The position numbers and the translations under genes are program-made. From Chionis minor (Eukaryota > Chordata > Aves > Charadriiformes > Chionididae): DNA of 64,000 bases. A model generated the notes under the pieces. It was not told the origin of the DNA. It saw only the letters and a program-made list of their open reading frames with translations, and made no database searches. Positions 49,521-61,716 of the stretch are shown here, in pieces. Numbering within the stretch: the stretch's first letter is position 1; each line of letters starts with the position of its first letter. Location: NCBI GenBank assembly GCA_013398295.1, contig VZSF01000901.1:42501-106500 (forward strand). The letters run 5' to 3'.

Positions 49521-50293
49521 AGACTTTGAATGTACTTTTCTCAGAGTATGTTACTTAAGGTTTTTCTATATTAAGAAATAACAATTTAATTCATGTAATT
49601 GCCATAGGCAGCCAATAGGAAATGTGTGGAAGAAGCATACGTCCATCCAAAAAAGGATGTTTTTCCTATTTTCTGTTTAATATGGGAAATGACACTGACA
49701 AAATGGAAATGGGATGTAATTCATTCTCTGGGAATAGAAAGTTGGATGACTTTGTAATACATATGATCCCTTAACCTTGCATTTATCACAGCACATATAA
49801 CTGCTTTCTTTTGGAAAAGTACATATAAAACACAAAAGTCATACTGCAGTTTCAACAGCATAAGTACATTTTTGCATGAACTGAACTGCTCTGGATATAC
49901 CCAGCTAGTTTATGAACTAAGATTAGAATCTGGCCCATAGACATTTTAGCTTATTGCAGCTTTTCTAAAGCACAGAATGGCCCAGAAACACTACTGCTCT
50001 CATGTATATAAAATTCATATACATTCATTTTAATTATCCATTATTCTAAGTTCACTCATCCTCTTAGATGGTAAGAATATAATTGTAAAGTCTGTGTCTT
50101 TGTATTTTCTGGAATAGAAATATTCACAATCAATTCTGAATCTGTTTCCTCTAGGCATTTCTACGAAGTGCAATAGAAAGACAGAATTGGATCTCTACAC
50201 ACACTTTAATAACAGACATATTATTTTGTGTTTTAAAGTCAAATTGAATATTCTTGCTAAGCCTGTTTCTTTTGTTTCTTTTTCTTTATTATT

Positions 50294-50303
50294 GGGGGGG
50301 GGG
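50294..50303. repeat. Homopolymer G10
   Basis: Ten consecutive G within TTATTATT-rich sequence. Unusual for its AT-rich setting but a simple homopolymer. Confidence 0.85.
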
Positions 50304-52433
50304 AATAACTGAAGCACCGTCTTTCCCCCTGCAATGATATATTGAATTGAAGGAGCTTCAAAGCAGAAGAATTTCTCAACAGAAAAAAACTACACAAAGT
50401 AATAAAAAATCACAGTGACACTTGTTAACAGCTCTCTTGCAATATATGAGGACATTGTTTACTAGATGCAAATGCCCTAGTGGGACAACCGTTCTGTCAA
50501 CTTCACCAGTGAATCTTAATGCCATAATCCACCACTAAGCTTATAGGTACCTTAAAAACTAACATTGATAAAGTACATACAATTTGCATAAACTAAAAAA
50601 TATTAAGACAAAAAGAAACACGTTTAGAAAAACTGCATTTCCAAAGCTTTCATGTTATATAAATGACATTTTAATGAGTACAGACTAACGTCCCATTGAC
50701 CATCTGCATTTACTCATTTTTCTGCAGCCTTCCGCTATTTACCTATGAGGTCAGACTTTACATGAAAAGTACATTAATTATGATTAACAGATGATATAAC
50801 AAATGGCTAAGGGAGTGTTACAGGATCTAATAAGTCAAGCAGTTGCTTATTATCCTAAATAGCACATTCTGCTATACTGCCCGTGACACTGACACTGCTT
50901 ATATCTCTAGTTACATTGCATTAGCCTTTTAGAACTACTGATGTCCTCTTAATAGAACGTGAGACCATATAATGAGACCATAACAGGGCTCTCATAACTA
51001 CAGAAACCACCTTATGCAAAAAATAATTATACAGAACCACCCAATATTCTTGAAGCGTGCTTTTAAAAGTACCTTAAAATCTGGCAAGGAATGTAAGTAT
51101 TCATCTTCTGAGACCAGCTACTTGGCCACACATCGCTCTTTGACAGGCAAACAAAATGGTGTATTTTCTACATAGAGGGTGACTTGCACATATCATACAA
51201 AACAAAGCAGCAGCGTAATTAAAGTTGAGTTAAAGCTGCAGGTCCCATTCTAAGAGTCTGTCCCAGAAAAGGAGGGAAAATGCTTAATTTTAGTGAAGAA
51301 AGTATTCAAAATTCCTTAGACCTTGGAGGTCTTGGAAAGTGAGTCTGCAGCAAGCAGTATGATAAAAAGAAGACTATTTTCTTCTACTCTTGATACCTCT
51401 TTAACCCTAGAAACTGGCAATTAATACCCTCCAACTGCACTGAAACACCACTCCATGTTTGGCACTGATTCACTAGCACTGCATTTCCCATTTTTTCTTT
51501 AAGAATAAGAGTGAGAATAATTTGCTGTTTAAGCTCACTTAACACTTTACAATCCAAAACATGACCCATGGGCAGGGACGAATTAACTTCATAACTTGAC
51601 AGCCTCAAGGCTTAGCACTTCTATAATTTAGTTTTCTGATGATTTTTTTTTTTTTTAAGTTTCAGAAAATCATTTAGGAATCAATTCAGGGGGAAAAAAA
51701 AATTCTCCTTTAGCTTCTTTACCAGAAAATTATTCTAAAAGCTCTAATGCTGTCTCCAGGTAAAATTTTCTTACTTCCACTACAGTGAGGGCAATAGAGC
51801 AGGCCCCAGCGCCTGCAGAAAACTCTCATTAACTTCCCGGCTTCAGTCCACTTTGTTATCAGGGTTTGATTGCTCAACAGCCCTGGTTAAATATATATAT
51901 TTGTATATAACTGTCAAACTGACCAGAGATTATGGTAATAGTAATGTTGCAAATCCACCTGACAGAAACTACTGGCAAATTCTGTCGTCTGTCTCTAGAA
52001 CGAGTCTGTTGGAAACTCATGGATTTACTTACTTTTAACAACCAGAATGAGGCAAAATGAAACTGCCAAAGACTTTGAGTATTTTGCACACTAACATGGA
52101 TTAACCTCCAAGGTTCTTATTACCATTTAGATAGATATTCCTAGTTGCTGTCTTAGGTCAGGAAGTATTCAAATCACCGGAACAGCTTTGCGTTACACAT
52201 GCTGCGGACAGATGCAGCAGAAATGTATGTATTCTCTGGGGAAAAAAAAAAAAATTAAACACCCACTGCACCTTAACAGCAAGGGAGTGTTTTCTTCTGT
52301 GGAAAAGGCTGCAAGCTGCTTAAATCTCTCCTCACGTTTTCCCCTTTCATCATTATTTCTCTTGAACTGTCAAGTTTTCATTACCGTGATGTAAATGTAA
52401 ATGAAAGGGGTGCTTTTAAAAGATTTTTCCCCA

Positions 52434-52479
52434 GGTTTTTTGGTTTTTTCTTTTTTTCTTTTGTTTTTGTATTTTTTCA
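52434..52479. repeat. T-rich low-complexity tract
   Basis: T runs interrupted by single G, GG or C over about 46 bp, ending TTTTTTCAG. It looks like a strong polypyrimidine tract plus acceptor, but no open exon follows. Confidence 0.75.
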
Positions 52480-52769
52480 GAAGTAAACCAACGGTCCCAA
52501 CGGTTAGTGTCATCCACTGGTAACGCTAATACTGTAATCAGATGATCTATCAAAGATCTTTACAACGGCTTCAATTCATCTGCGAGTACCTCAGCTCAGC
52601 ACTGCACTCTCCAATTCACTCCATTTATCCCATCTTCTCTCCCGAAGTGGCAGATATGGCACCATTCTTGGTATGCTAACGTCAAGAAACTATGTCTTCC
52701 TCTGGCTGCAGAGGAGAGAAGTGGACCGTTCTGCACAGTACGGCTAGATCTTCACATAGTCCAACAGTA

Positions 52770-52791
52770 GTTGTTATTGTTATTATTATTA
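52770..52791. repeat. (TTATTG/TTATTA) microsatellite
   Basis: Short trinucleotide-type repeat of ATT and GTT units. Simple sequence. Confidence 0.75.
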
Positions 52792-54030
52792 ACATATGAT
52801 TTCTCCTAAATACAACCTCACCATCACTTGAACGCTGCTAAACTGAAACTCCTAGCAGGCATGAGAAGGCACAGTCCTTCAAACCTGCAGATCAATGCTT
52901 CAGAGGCGGGTGATGTAAATGGATGAAAAGTAACAGCAAAATGTATTCTGGCACTTGTATAATTTACCTCATTGCAGGGAAACGTAAAAAACCGTGCTAC
53001 TAAACGCATGACATTTTTCAGTCGAGCAGATGTAAGAGAGATCAATTTTAGGATTAAAATTAAAAACTTCATGGATATGTCTGCCCCAAGTTTATGCCAT
53101 ATTATGTATTCTCAATACACTACTTAATCCGCTGCTGAAGCCACTACCTGATTTCAAAACAAAAGTACAAACTTTTATATATCTGATATATGAAGTTTTG
53201 GTGGAATCTACTTTTAATTTCTGGTACTGAGTTAGAGGAAGAATTTAAAAATATATAAAATACATGTTTGAAAAAGTGACAGATGCTGTCATACCCAGCA
53301 ATAACACTGTATGCAAACCAAGGTCAAAGCAATATAGAAACGTAAATACATCAGTTCTCTGACATAACCAAACCAAAACTCTGTTGATCCAGAGTATTCT
53401 CCTTGGGTGTTTCATGACAAGCCATGGTTTACATAGTCATCTATTATGGTCATACTTATTTCCCATTTTTTGACATCCCCTAGTCTGGTAGACGCTGATA
53501 TTTAAACCAGCACACCCTTGCCAAATACAGCTGCTGCGTTATCTTTGTAACACACTAAAAAGCGTATCTGCTTTGTTCCAAAGAATGTCTTGCAGGCAAC
53601 TGGGTCAAAAAAGCAAAAATTGTTTTGTGGTAATTTAGTGGCTATTGTTAGTAGCCAGAATTAAGAAATACTGCACTTACTTTGATTGAATGTGAATAAG
53701 GAAGATGACCACGAAACTTGATTCAACTGCTAAAGATGCCAAGGAGGATCTTCTAAGGATTACAGTGAGAGATGGATAAGCCATACTGATGAGTCAAAAT
53801 CAGGAGTAAATACAGTTGGGGAAGGAATGCTTTGATGCAAGGCATGTGCCATAATCCCTCCTTCAAAATAACAATAGCCCTTTCAGGACAGCAACCTATT
53901 TAGGTGACTTTGGTTGCAAGAAGCCTTATGAATGCTTCTGCACAGTATTTTCAGGCCAATCGTAACCAAAGCCTTTAACCCACATCTGCAGAAAATAAAT
54001 ATAAGATGTTTTAATATATATAAAATTTAT

Positions 54031-54040
54031 ATAAATANGA
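54031..54040. other. Ambiguous base in AT-rich palindromic context
   Basis: N at 54038 lies in ATATATAAAATTTATATAAAT-like sequence. The ambiguity probably reflects unreliable base calling in this AT-only stretch. Confidence 0.9.
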
Positions 54041-54840
54041 TAAAATTATTGTTACATATACAATATAAAATGTTTCTACTAGGAGAAAACTTTTCTCTCA
54101 GTACTAAATGTGACAGTAATGTTGAACAAACAACTTAAGCTCTAAAGGCTACACAATCACAAGATGTTTAATACAAAGAACAGACTAATCCCATTTCAAT
54201 GCAGGGGCTGGAATTAAAAATGTGTTTCAGTCACACTGCTTGCAAAGCAGGAACAGCAAGATGCTTTTTCCACTATTCCCTTACAAATCATAGTCAGAGA
54301 TATTAGTGTTCTCTAATGAACCTCCTCTAGGATTGCTAAAAAATACACAGGTTTCTCCTTTTATCCCATTGGCCCTACATGTGCATCTGTTAGTATTTTC
54401 TAGGCTCCAGAATATCATTTATGCCAGCCAATTGCTCTCTGTTCCAGTTTTCAGAAAAGAGGGAAAAAGTAAGTTGATCCCGTAACGGAAAGACCAGTCT
54501 AGGTAGCATGAGAGACGCAGCATCAACACAAAAGTCCTGGAACAAGGACGAAGCCCTGGAAGGTCTGGGTGGTATCCAGTCAGTGATAAAATCATGCTGG
54601 TGTTTCTTGTATTTAAAAGTTGGAATGGGAGATACTCATATATCATATATAGTACACGTAGGAAGCACAGAGGAATACCATTAGCTCATTTGAACAGCAC
54701 TCATTTTCTGCCTTATGTACCATTTCTAATCTGTGCAACCCCTGAACTATATATATTTGCCTTCTTTTTTCAGCAAAGTTATATATGAAAATAATTCCCA
54801 CCCCAAAAATCTTGAGAAACGAATGCAAGGGATAAAAACA

Positions 54841-54879
54841 AAGACAGAAAGAGAGAAAGACAGAAGACAGAAAGAAAGG
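54841..54879. repeat. Polypurine (GAAA/GACA) tract
   Basis: AAGACAGAAAGAGAGAAAG and similar units for about 39 bp, nearly all purine with only C interruptions. Simple repeat. Confidence 0.8.
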
Positions 54880-55767
54880 CAACAAGTCATCTGCAAAATA
54901 ATCATGTATAAACTATTTAAATCCAAACTAATAACCAAGCCAACCTAGAAAAGGACCATCTAACTGCTAGCAACAAACAAGCGTACCTAGGATGTGAGTC
55001 AGGCTGTATCATGTAGGCACTTATCCCTTATTATTTGATTTGTAGTAGCAAGTAATGAAGCCAAGCATGCTTTTAGACAGTTTGAAGCAGATGGACAGAA
55101 TACTCTGGAAACAAGTTAATGGCAGAGGCAGGTATGTCTGCGTAACACAAGAATCAAAATGGCCTCAACAATTTGAGACAGTTACAGATGCAGCATTTTC
55201 ACATGAGGATCCTACACATGTAAATGTGCAGCAATGCCTGTATGTTGATCCTATGCACAGCTTCTTTCTGAGAAAACTTTTTTTTTCAGGAAGCAGATTA
55301 ATAAGGTAGAAGCTGCATGCATGATTGTTAAATGAAAATGGCCTTCTTTTTTCCCCGCTTTTTTTTAAAAAAAAACAAAAAAGGGTTGAACATCATGAGG
55401 GCAAATCCACCTCTTCCCATTGCCAGTGCAATGGCCATTGTGGGACATTGCCCACAGCAAAGTTAATGCAGCTCTAATGATGCAGAGAAGGAGACTCGGG
55501 TAACTTTGCTACACAATCCAACCATGCTTCCCACAGCACAGCAGATCAGGGGAGGGTAATGAGGGAAGGCCAGCTTGTTTGCTTTCACCTTTCTGATGGA
55601 ATAAAATAGCATTTTCACATCACTGCTTAGCAAAGCCAGCGTCCAAAATCACACAAAATCCTCATCACACTTGAGCCTGGTGGAGGAGTCTCAGAAGCAA
55701 GTCTAGAGGTTGAATACACCTGCCTTTTACTATTTTTTACAACAGTATTGGTTCAATATTCAAGCAC

Positions 55768-55791
55768 TTGATTACCAGGTTGATTACCAGG
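55768..55791. repeat. Perfect 2x12-bp tandem duplication
   Basis: TTGATTACCAGG occurs twice back to back without mismatch. Recent local duplication. Confidence 0.9.
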
Positions 55792-58700
55792 TCAGCCCTG
55801 GAGCACGAAAACACACTGAGCAAGTTGAGATACACGGAAACTTATGTCCTTCATTCACTCTATGGATACAGGCAGGAGGAATTGATAACCAACAGTCGTC
55901 CTACACTCAAGTTTTATACCCAAGTGTAAACCATCAAAGCAGTAAAAAAATTGTAGCTACAGATGAAACAGGAAATTTTATACCACTTAGAACAAGAAGT
56001 ATCAGCAGTAACTGGAAATTCAAATGCTTGCTGGCATAAAATAAAATAGATCATAAACTCAAGGCATGAAAATCACTAAATACCAATAAATTCAGTTAAG
56101 CTGTATTTCTTAGATATACTACCGTAATCAATCAATGTTGTCTTAGAGTCACAAACTAATCTCCATATCTCACAGCTATAATTAACCCTATTAATAAATA
56201 ATAACAAACAAAATGTCTAAATCTAGATTTTTTTTGCAATTGCTTATAGAAGCCAATAAAGGACACGCACTATCACACCATTAACTTCATATTTCCTGAA
56301 GCAAATTCAAGAAAGATGTTTAATCATCTCTCTCAGAGTCAAGTTTGGAAGCAAGAGGAGAACAGAAAGGGTGTTCTGAATACCTCTTCTTCAAACACTT
56401 CTATGAAATTTAAGCAAAAACAAAATTCACAGAGGCATTTCTTTCTCTGTGCACTATTAGCCTTCTGGTGGTACCTCCATAAGGTTTCCAATTTACCAGA
56501 TTCCTTGTTCCAGATACAGAGGTGGTCTCCATGACAGTAAGGTTTTGGTAGCAGCCTCTTCCTGCATTACAAACAGCATTTATGCAATATTCCCTGATCG
56601 GCTGCTCCCTCCGTAGTGTTTGTGCTCACTGCCTTGCAGCTTTCATTGCCAGACAACCTGCTCCACTCACGGACCACCTGGATAAAATTCCTCTTGGTTT
56701 CAGGTTCTGAAAGCCGCTTCTCCAGCTTTGGAGTGCACCCAGATCCCAGAAGTTGTGTCCTCTATCCCACCTAACCCATCCAGAAAAGCATGGCAGAAAA
56801 TAAACATGCTCCTTCCCTGCGTCGCTTCCATCGTAGCTGCTACTGAAATTGTGACTATACTCAAATTCCTCATAACCTACTTTCAAGCGCATATCCCCTG
56901 GTATCTCTTGTACTTTCCAAGACTGTGTTATCGTAGAAGGTGCCAAGTGACTGCACTCCCTATTTACCAGAGGGATGTCTCATTGTTTCTATTAATAATA
57001 TATTAAACAAGCTAGTGCTGAATGCTTTTGAAAAGCCAAGAGCTCTACTTGTTTGTGTCAGTTTATTATTTCAGAAACAGGAGTTGCTACACAGACAAAC
57101 AATTTCATATGCCTCAAAAGGAAGACAATAAGGTGCACCAGCTACAAAAAGAGAGGCGTAAAAAAAGTTCTTTTCATTGCTAGTCCTGCCATGGACCTGC
57201 TATCTGCCTATATATGGCTGACCACGCTTTAAAAGCTGGGTTTGCTTTTGGATTCTTCCATTTGGTCACAACATTTACAGCTTTAAGGCCAGTTCTTCAA
57301 AGAGGATAAATATCCTCACTTCACCTGAAGCTACGAGGATCTCTAAATTCTCACCTTCCCGGAAAAATCAATCCAATCCAAAAGTAAAACAAAGAGTGCT
57401 TCCAAAGCCAAAAGTCACAGTTTAGAGAAAAATCTCAGCCACAGGTTATTGCTCTATACTGAAGTAGAGATCACATCTGCTCGGGTTTTGTAGGTTACTG
57501 AGGCTCCTGGCTGAGATATTCCCTACCAAGATAGAATATAAACACAGACCATCAAAACGGACTGTGCTCCGTTTCCTCCTCCTCCCGTGAGTCAGTGCTA
57601 GAGATGATGCAGGGAAGTGTTCAGCTCCCAGCATCGTGTGAGCAGCAGCTGGGAAACAGCAAAGGAACTCCGTATTCACTGTCTTAACGTGATCATATCA
57701 AAATGTGTTGAGTGATTTCTTCCACCCCTATCCCCAGCATCATTTCTCAGTGTCCCAAGGAATCACAGATGGCAGACCAGAAAGTGCAGTCTGGTCATGT
57801 AGCCCTTCCTGTTGCAGCAATGCAGTATTTTCCTTTACAGTAACCTCTTGATGGTATTTGCAGTCAAGTCCACTTTTAAATACCTTTACTTATTCCTCTG
57901 TGAAAGTGAAAAGCAAAATCAGTTCTGTTACTTATGTGTAGAAATATTCCTGCTATATTTATTTATGACATGCCCTTGTAGTAGACATCAGAAAAATAAA
58001 GAGGAGGAAATGGGTTCTGAAAACGTTTGGGACAGTTTTATAGAATATTATTGCAATTAATTCTCATAAAATCCATCTGCCACACCAAGGGCTTGTGTTA
58101 CCAGGAAACCATTTGTAAAGGGTTCAGAGGGAGAAAGAAATTATAATATCCCTTTCCTCTCTTTCTCACACTTCTCAACCTGCCTTTCACAAAAAAATAA
58201 AAAGAGTTATGTGAGCTTTTCCATGCAGCCAGCTTACCACGGGTTTTATGTGAAGTATTGTGCAGATTTAGAGGAAATGCTAGATACTGCTAAACCAAAA
58301 TTAGTTTTTTTCCATCTGAATGATGCAATAGTCAGTTCTTTGCATCCTATAGCTTGCCATAACAGATGAAAAATTTTCTATTTCATGCTCTAAACCTCAA
58401 TCTTGGAAATGCAATACAACTATTTCTCTGTGTCTCAGTCTCTTGTAGAGGCACAACAGAATGCACAGAGAAGCCTCTCTCTAAGCCCTAAAAAACAGCT
58501 GATGGACAAGTGTGTTAGCATAAGTCTCAAGGAAATAGATGAGTGGAAATAGAAAGCGTAAATACAGGACAAATCACAACTATCTGTGATAACACACTGC
58601 ATGCTTCTGCTTTTTAATTTGCATGTATTGCTTCTTTTTACATCTCCACCTATCGTAGATCACAGTTGTCTGACATACACTGGGAACCTACGCTTTCCTC

Positions 58701-60898
58701 TGTAGTCACTGGGGAAAATCAGACACACCACCTGCCCCAGAGTGGGATCATCTTCTCAAGATGTCTACCCTTATCTATTTTTCATCAAGTGGACCTATTT
58801 AAATCACTGAACTTAGACTTCTGCTACTAATATCAGAACACTGTTATCAGGCAAGATAAATTCCATCCTAAAGTGTTCCATAAGCGTCACAAAAAAATTT
58901 AACTGCAATTGTGTACACCAACCTTAAAGGACCTCTTTAAATCTTTGCTGTTTGTAATGTTGGATGCCCACTGTTCTAATAGCAAACATCACGCAAGGCA
59001 GCTCCACACTGCACCTAACTGCAGTTTTTTTTGTAAAAGCACCATTGATGTAGAGGTGAGAAAAAGCAGGACTCGCATGCATGTATTATTTCCATGAAGA
59101 AGATGGGTTAGCAAAGGGAAAAAACACCTTAAATAGTATGTATCATCACACCTGAAATGTGCTGAAGTGTCAGAAATAAACATAAGGAAGTCATAATCAG
59201 CCCTGCAAACTGATTCTTATTTAGATATTTAAAAGAATCTAGTAAAGGCAGGATTATGGCAATGTTAGTAAATTTAAATAAGGATTATTTAAAGTTCTAT
59301 GGATTAAGTAAAAACATTTAAGAATTATGAGAAACACTTCTTTCAGTCCCTTATCTAAAAATATTTCTCATACTTCTTAACTTTTTTTCTGTAGTTTATT
59401 ATCTAAAAGCTCCTACCAGGAATGAAAAACTGATCTCACTGAAGTCTCATCACTGCAGAAACTTCAGAGTGAGCCAAATGGAAACATTCTTAACTTAGAT
59501 AATTATACAACGTTCAGGTTTCTAAACATTTTTTTTAAAACTTGAATTAGCCAGAGCTTCTGGAATGCCGATGACCATATATATGCTCCTAAACCTAGGT
59601 GCAAAAATCAGAACAATCGGATCTAATTACGGCAAAAAGAAATTATGCAAGAAAATCAGAGCTACTTTATCACACCCCCTTCCAGTTGAAACCTGGCCAG
59701 AAACAACAATACCAGTAACATTCCTAAGTGGTCAGTCCAGGCAGGTTTCCATCATCTGGGCAAAGTCAGTAACTTGGTGCTAAATTTGTTAGCATGCAAC
59801 TTTACATTAAACAGCATGAAGCAGAGAATGAAATCATTGTTCAGCACAACCACGAGTGCTCCAAAAATGGCAGAGCAAAATCAGGCGACTTGTTAGCAGT
59901 TTATATCGCAGGGATCAAACACCACCACCATTTTGGATGGCTTTAGCTGAACGTTCGTGACCACCTCCAGCCAGCAGAAGCTTCACTTCCTGCTGTTTTG
60001 CAACATCTGAAGCCCCTGTGAGAATGAAGTGGACATCGAGATAAACAAAATATAGCCTGATTTGACAAAAAGGCTCAGAGAAATGATGAAATACTGACCA
60101 AAATGTCAGCAAAGAATATAGGTACTTGCCAGCGTGACTAACAGGAATGGTAGGAGATTAGACTACACAGCAGATTTTTTCCTGGGTTTGGGGTTCTTGT
60201 AATTTCTTTTATTACCTCTCCAAATCTAAAAAGAAGAACTTTCGTGTACGTTCCTTGCATTTCAGACCCTGTAGGGCCATTTTGGGATGTACCACTGCAG
60301 ACAGTGTGTCTGGCAGGAACACATCTGTGACCAGGTGCCCATTAAATCATTTCCTGAGCTGTTTTAGACCTCTTCTGAGGGCAGTTTGGTAGCATGCCAG
60401 TTCTGGTCTAAAATCTGCAAAAAAACACTGATTAATTGGGCTTTTGCTATTTCGCTGTTATAAGGAATTGCACTCCTTTCACATTCTTATGGGACTCCTT
60501 GTGTGGTTTCACTGGCAATTGCAGTAAATTTACCCCCACGTCTATACATTTATTAAATTAAACAAAGTAACTAATGAACTAGAAAAACTTCAGCAGTGAA
60601 ACAATGCACTGATTCCCACTGACAATCATATTTTGGATTCACTATCTTATCAGATGTACTACTCAACATCCTTTTAAGCACAGGAGTCTCACAAGTTCAA
60701 TGTTACATTTGATGAACGTTTGTGATTTCCTCTTTACTTTTCCTGGAGTAAGATCTTGCTGTTTTTCTTCCACTGCACCTAAAGCACATTTTTAATATAG
60801 GCTGGTGGCTAAATAAGGAGATACTGAATACTCAGTAGGCTCCACTGGAGCAAAGCAATCAGATATACACTCAGAATTGTGTATATGATTTTGTGTGT

Positions 60899-61627
60899 CT
60901 CAGGCTTGAGAGGTGGGTCCATGCCAACCTCATGAAGTTCAACAAGGCCAAGTGCAAGGTCCTGCACATGGGTCGGGGCAATCCCACACACAAATACCGT
61001 CTGGGCAGAGAATGGATCGAGAGCAGCCCTGAGGAGAAGGACTTGGGGTTGTTGGTAGATGAGAAGCTCAACATGAGCCAGCAATGTGCGCTCACAGCCC
61101 AGGCGGCCAACTGCATCCTGGGCTGCATCCAAAGCAGTGTGGCCAGCAGGTCAAAAGAGGCGAATTCTGTCTCTCTGCTGCACTCTGGTGAGACCCCACC
61201 TGCAGTACTGTGTTGAGCTCTGGAGCCCTCAACATAAAGACATGGACCTGTTGGAGCAGGTCCAGAGGAGGGCCACAAAGATAATCAGAGGGCTGGAGCA
61301 CCTCTGCTATGAAGACAGGCCAAGACAGTTGGGGTCGTTCAGCCTGGAGAAGAGAAGGGTCCAGGAAGACCTTGTAGCAGCCTTCCAGTATCTGAAGGGG
61401 CCTACAAGAAAGCTGGAGAGGGACTTTTTACAAGGGCATCTAGCAATAGGATGAGGGGTAACGGCTTCAAACTGGAAGAGCGGAGATTTAGATTAAATCT
61501 CAGGAAGAAATTTTTCACTCTCAGGATGGTAAGGCACTGGAACAGGTTGGCCAGAGAAGCTGTGGATGCTCCATCCCTGGAAGTGTTCAAGGCCAGGTTG
61601 GACGGGGCTTTAAGCAATCTGTTCTAG
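60899..61627 (+). pseudogene. Frameshifted CR1 ORF2 C-terminal remnant
   Basis: The frame starts in RLERWVHANLMKFNKAKCKV, homologous to residues 391 onward of the 626-residue CR1 product in this window, after the FADD motif. So it never held a complete RT domain. The frame breaks near 61155-61185, where one extra base moves LVRPHLQYCVELWSPQH into the next frame. It breaks again near 61400, where a missing base in CTGAAGGGGCC leads to a stop soon after. The ancestral stop codon is preserved at 61625-61627 in the sequence GACGGGGCTTTAAGC...TTCTAG. Two frameshifts and a 3-bp loss in SPQH(K)DMD show a non-functional copy. Confidence 0.9.
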
Positions 61628-61716
61628 CAAGAGGTGTCCTTAGCCATGGCAGGGGTTGGAACCAGATGATCTTGAAGTCCCTTCCAACCTAATCCATTCT
61701 ATGATTCTATGATTCT
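60899..61716 (+). mobile_element. CR1 LINE, 3' fragment on the plus strand
   Basis: The copy begins abruptly at CAGGCTTGAGAGGTGGGTCC, just downstream of the RT catalytic box in ORF2. It runs through the ORF2 C terminus and 3' UTR and ends with tandem ATTCTATG/ATTCT units at 61697-61716, the plus-strand form of the avian CR1 tail. It is opposite in orientation to the three other copies and closely related in its 3' part to the one at 16733-18775. No target-site duplication is obvious. Confidence 0.95.

Larger units (their letters stand above)
49521..54030. other. Unique noncoding sequence, no gene recognised
   Basis: AT-rich single-copy sequence. Includes G10 (50294-50303), T12 near 51647, a T-rich tract at 52434-52479 and a TTATTR repeat at 52770-52791. 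Frames stay under 85 codons and are unrecognised. Confidence 0.5.
54041..60898. other. Unique noncoding sequence, no gene recognised
   Basis: AT-rich with small tracts: purine-only 54841-54879 and A/T runs at 55359-55382. Frames up to 109 codons (55710-56039, 56626-56946, 56728-57006) show no known domains, and opposite-strand frames overlap. Parts of 56985-57100 vaguely recall the antisense of CR1 RT but are too diverged to call. No other repeat was identified. Confidence 0.45.

Noticed and set aside
52434..52482. Polypyrimidine tract plus CAG as a splice acceptor
   Set aside because: No open frame or donor follows; T-rich tracts of this kind are common here.
56985..57100. Possible highly diverged antisense CR1 RT segment
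   Set aside because: Only scattered words resemble CR1 and the implied order requires a large deletion.
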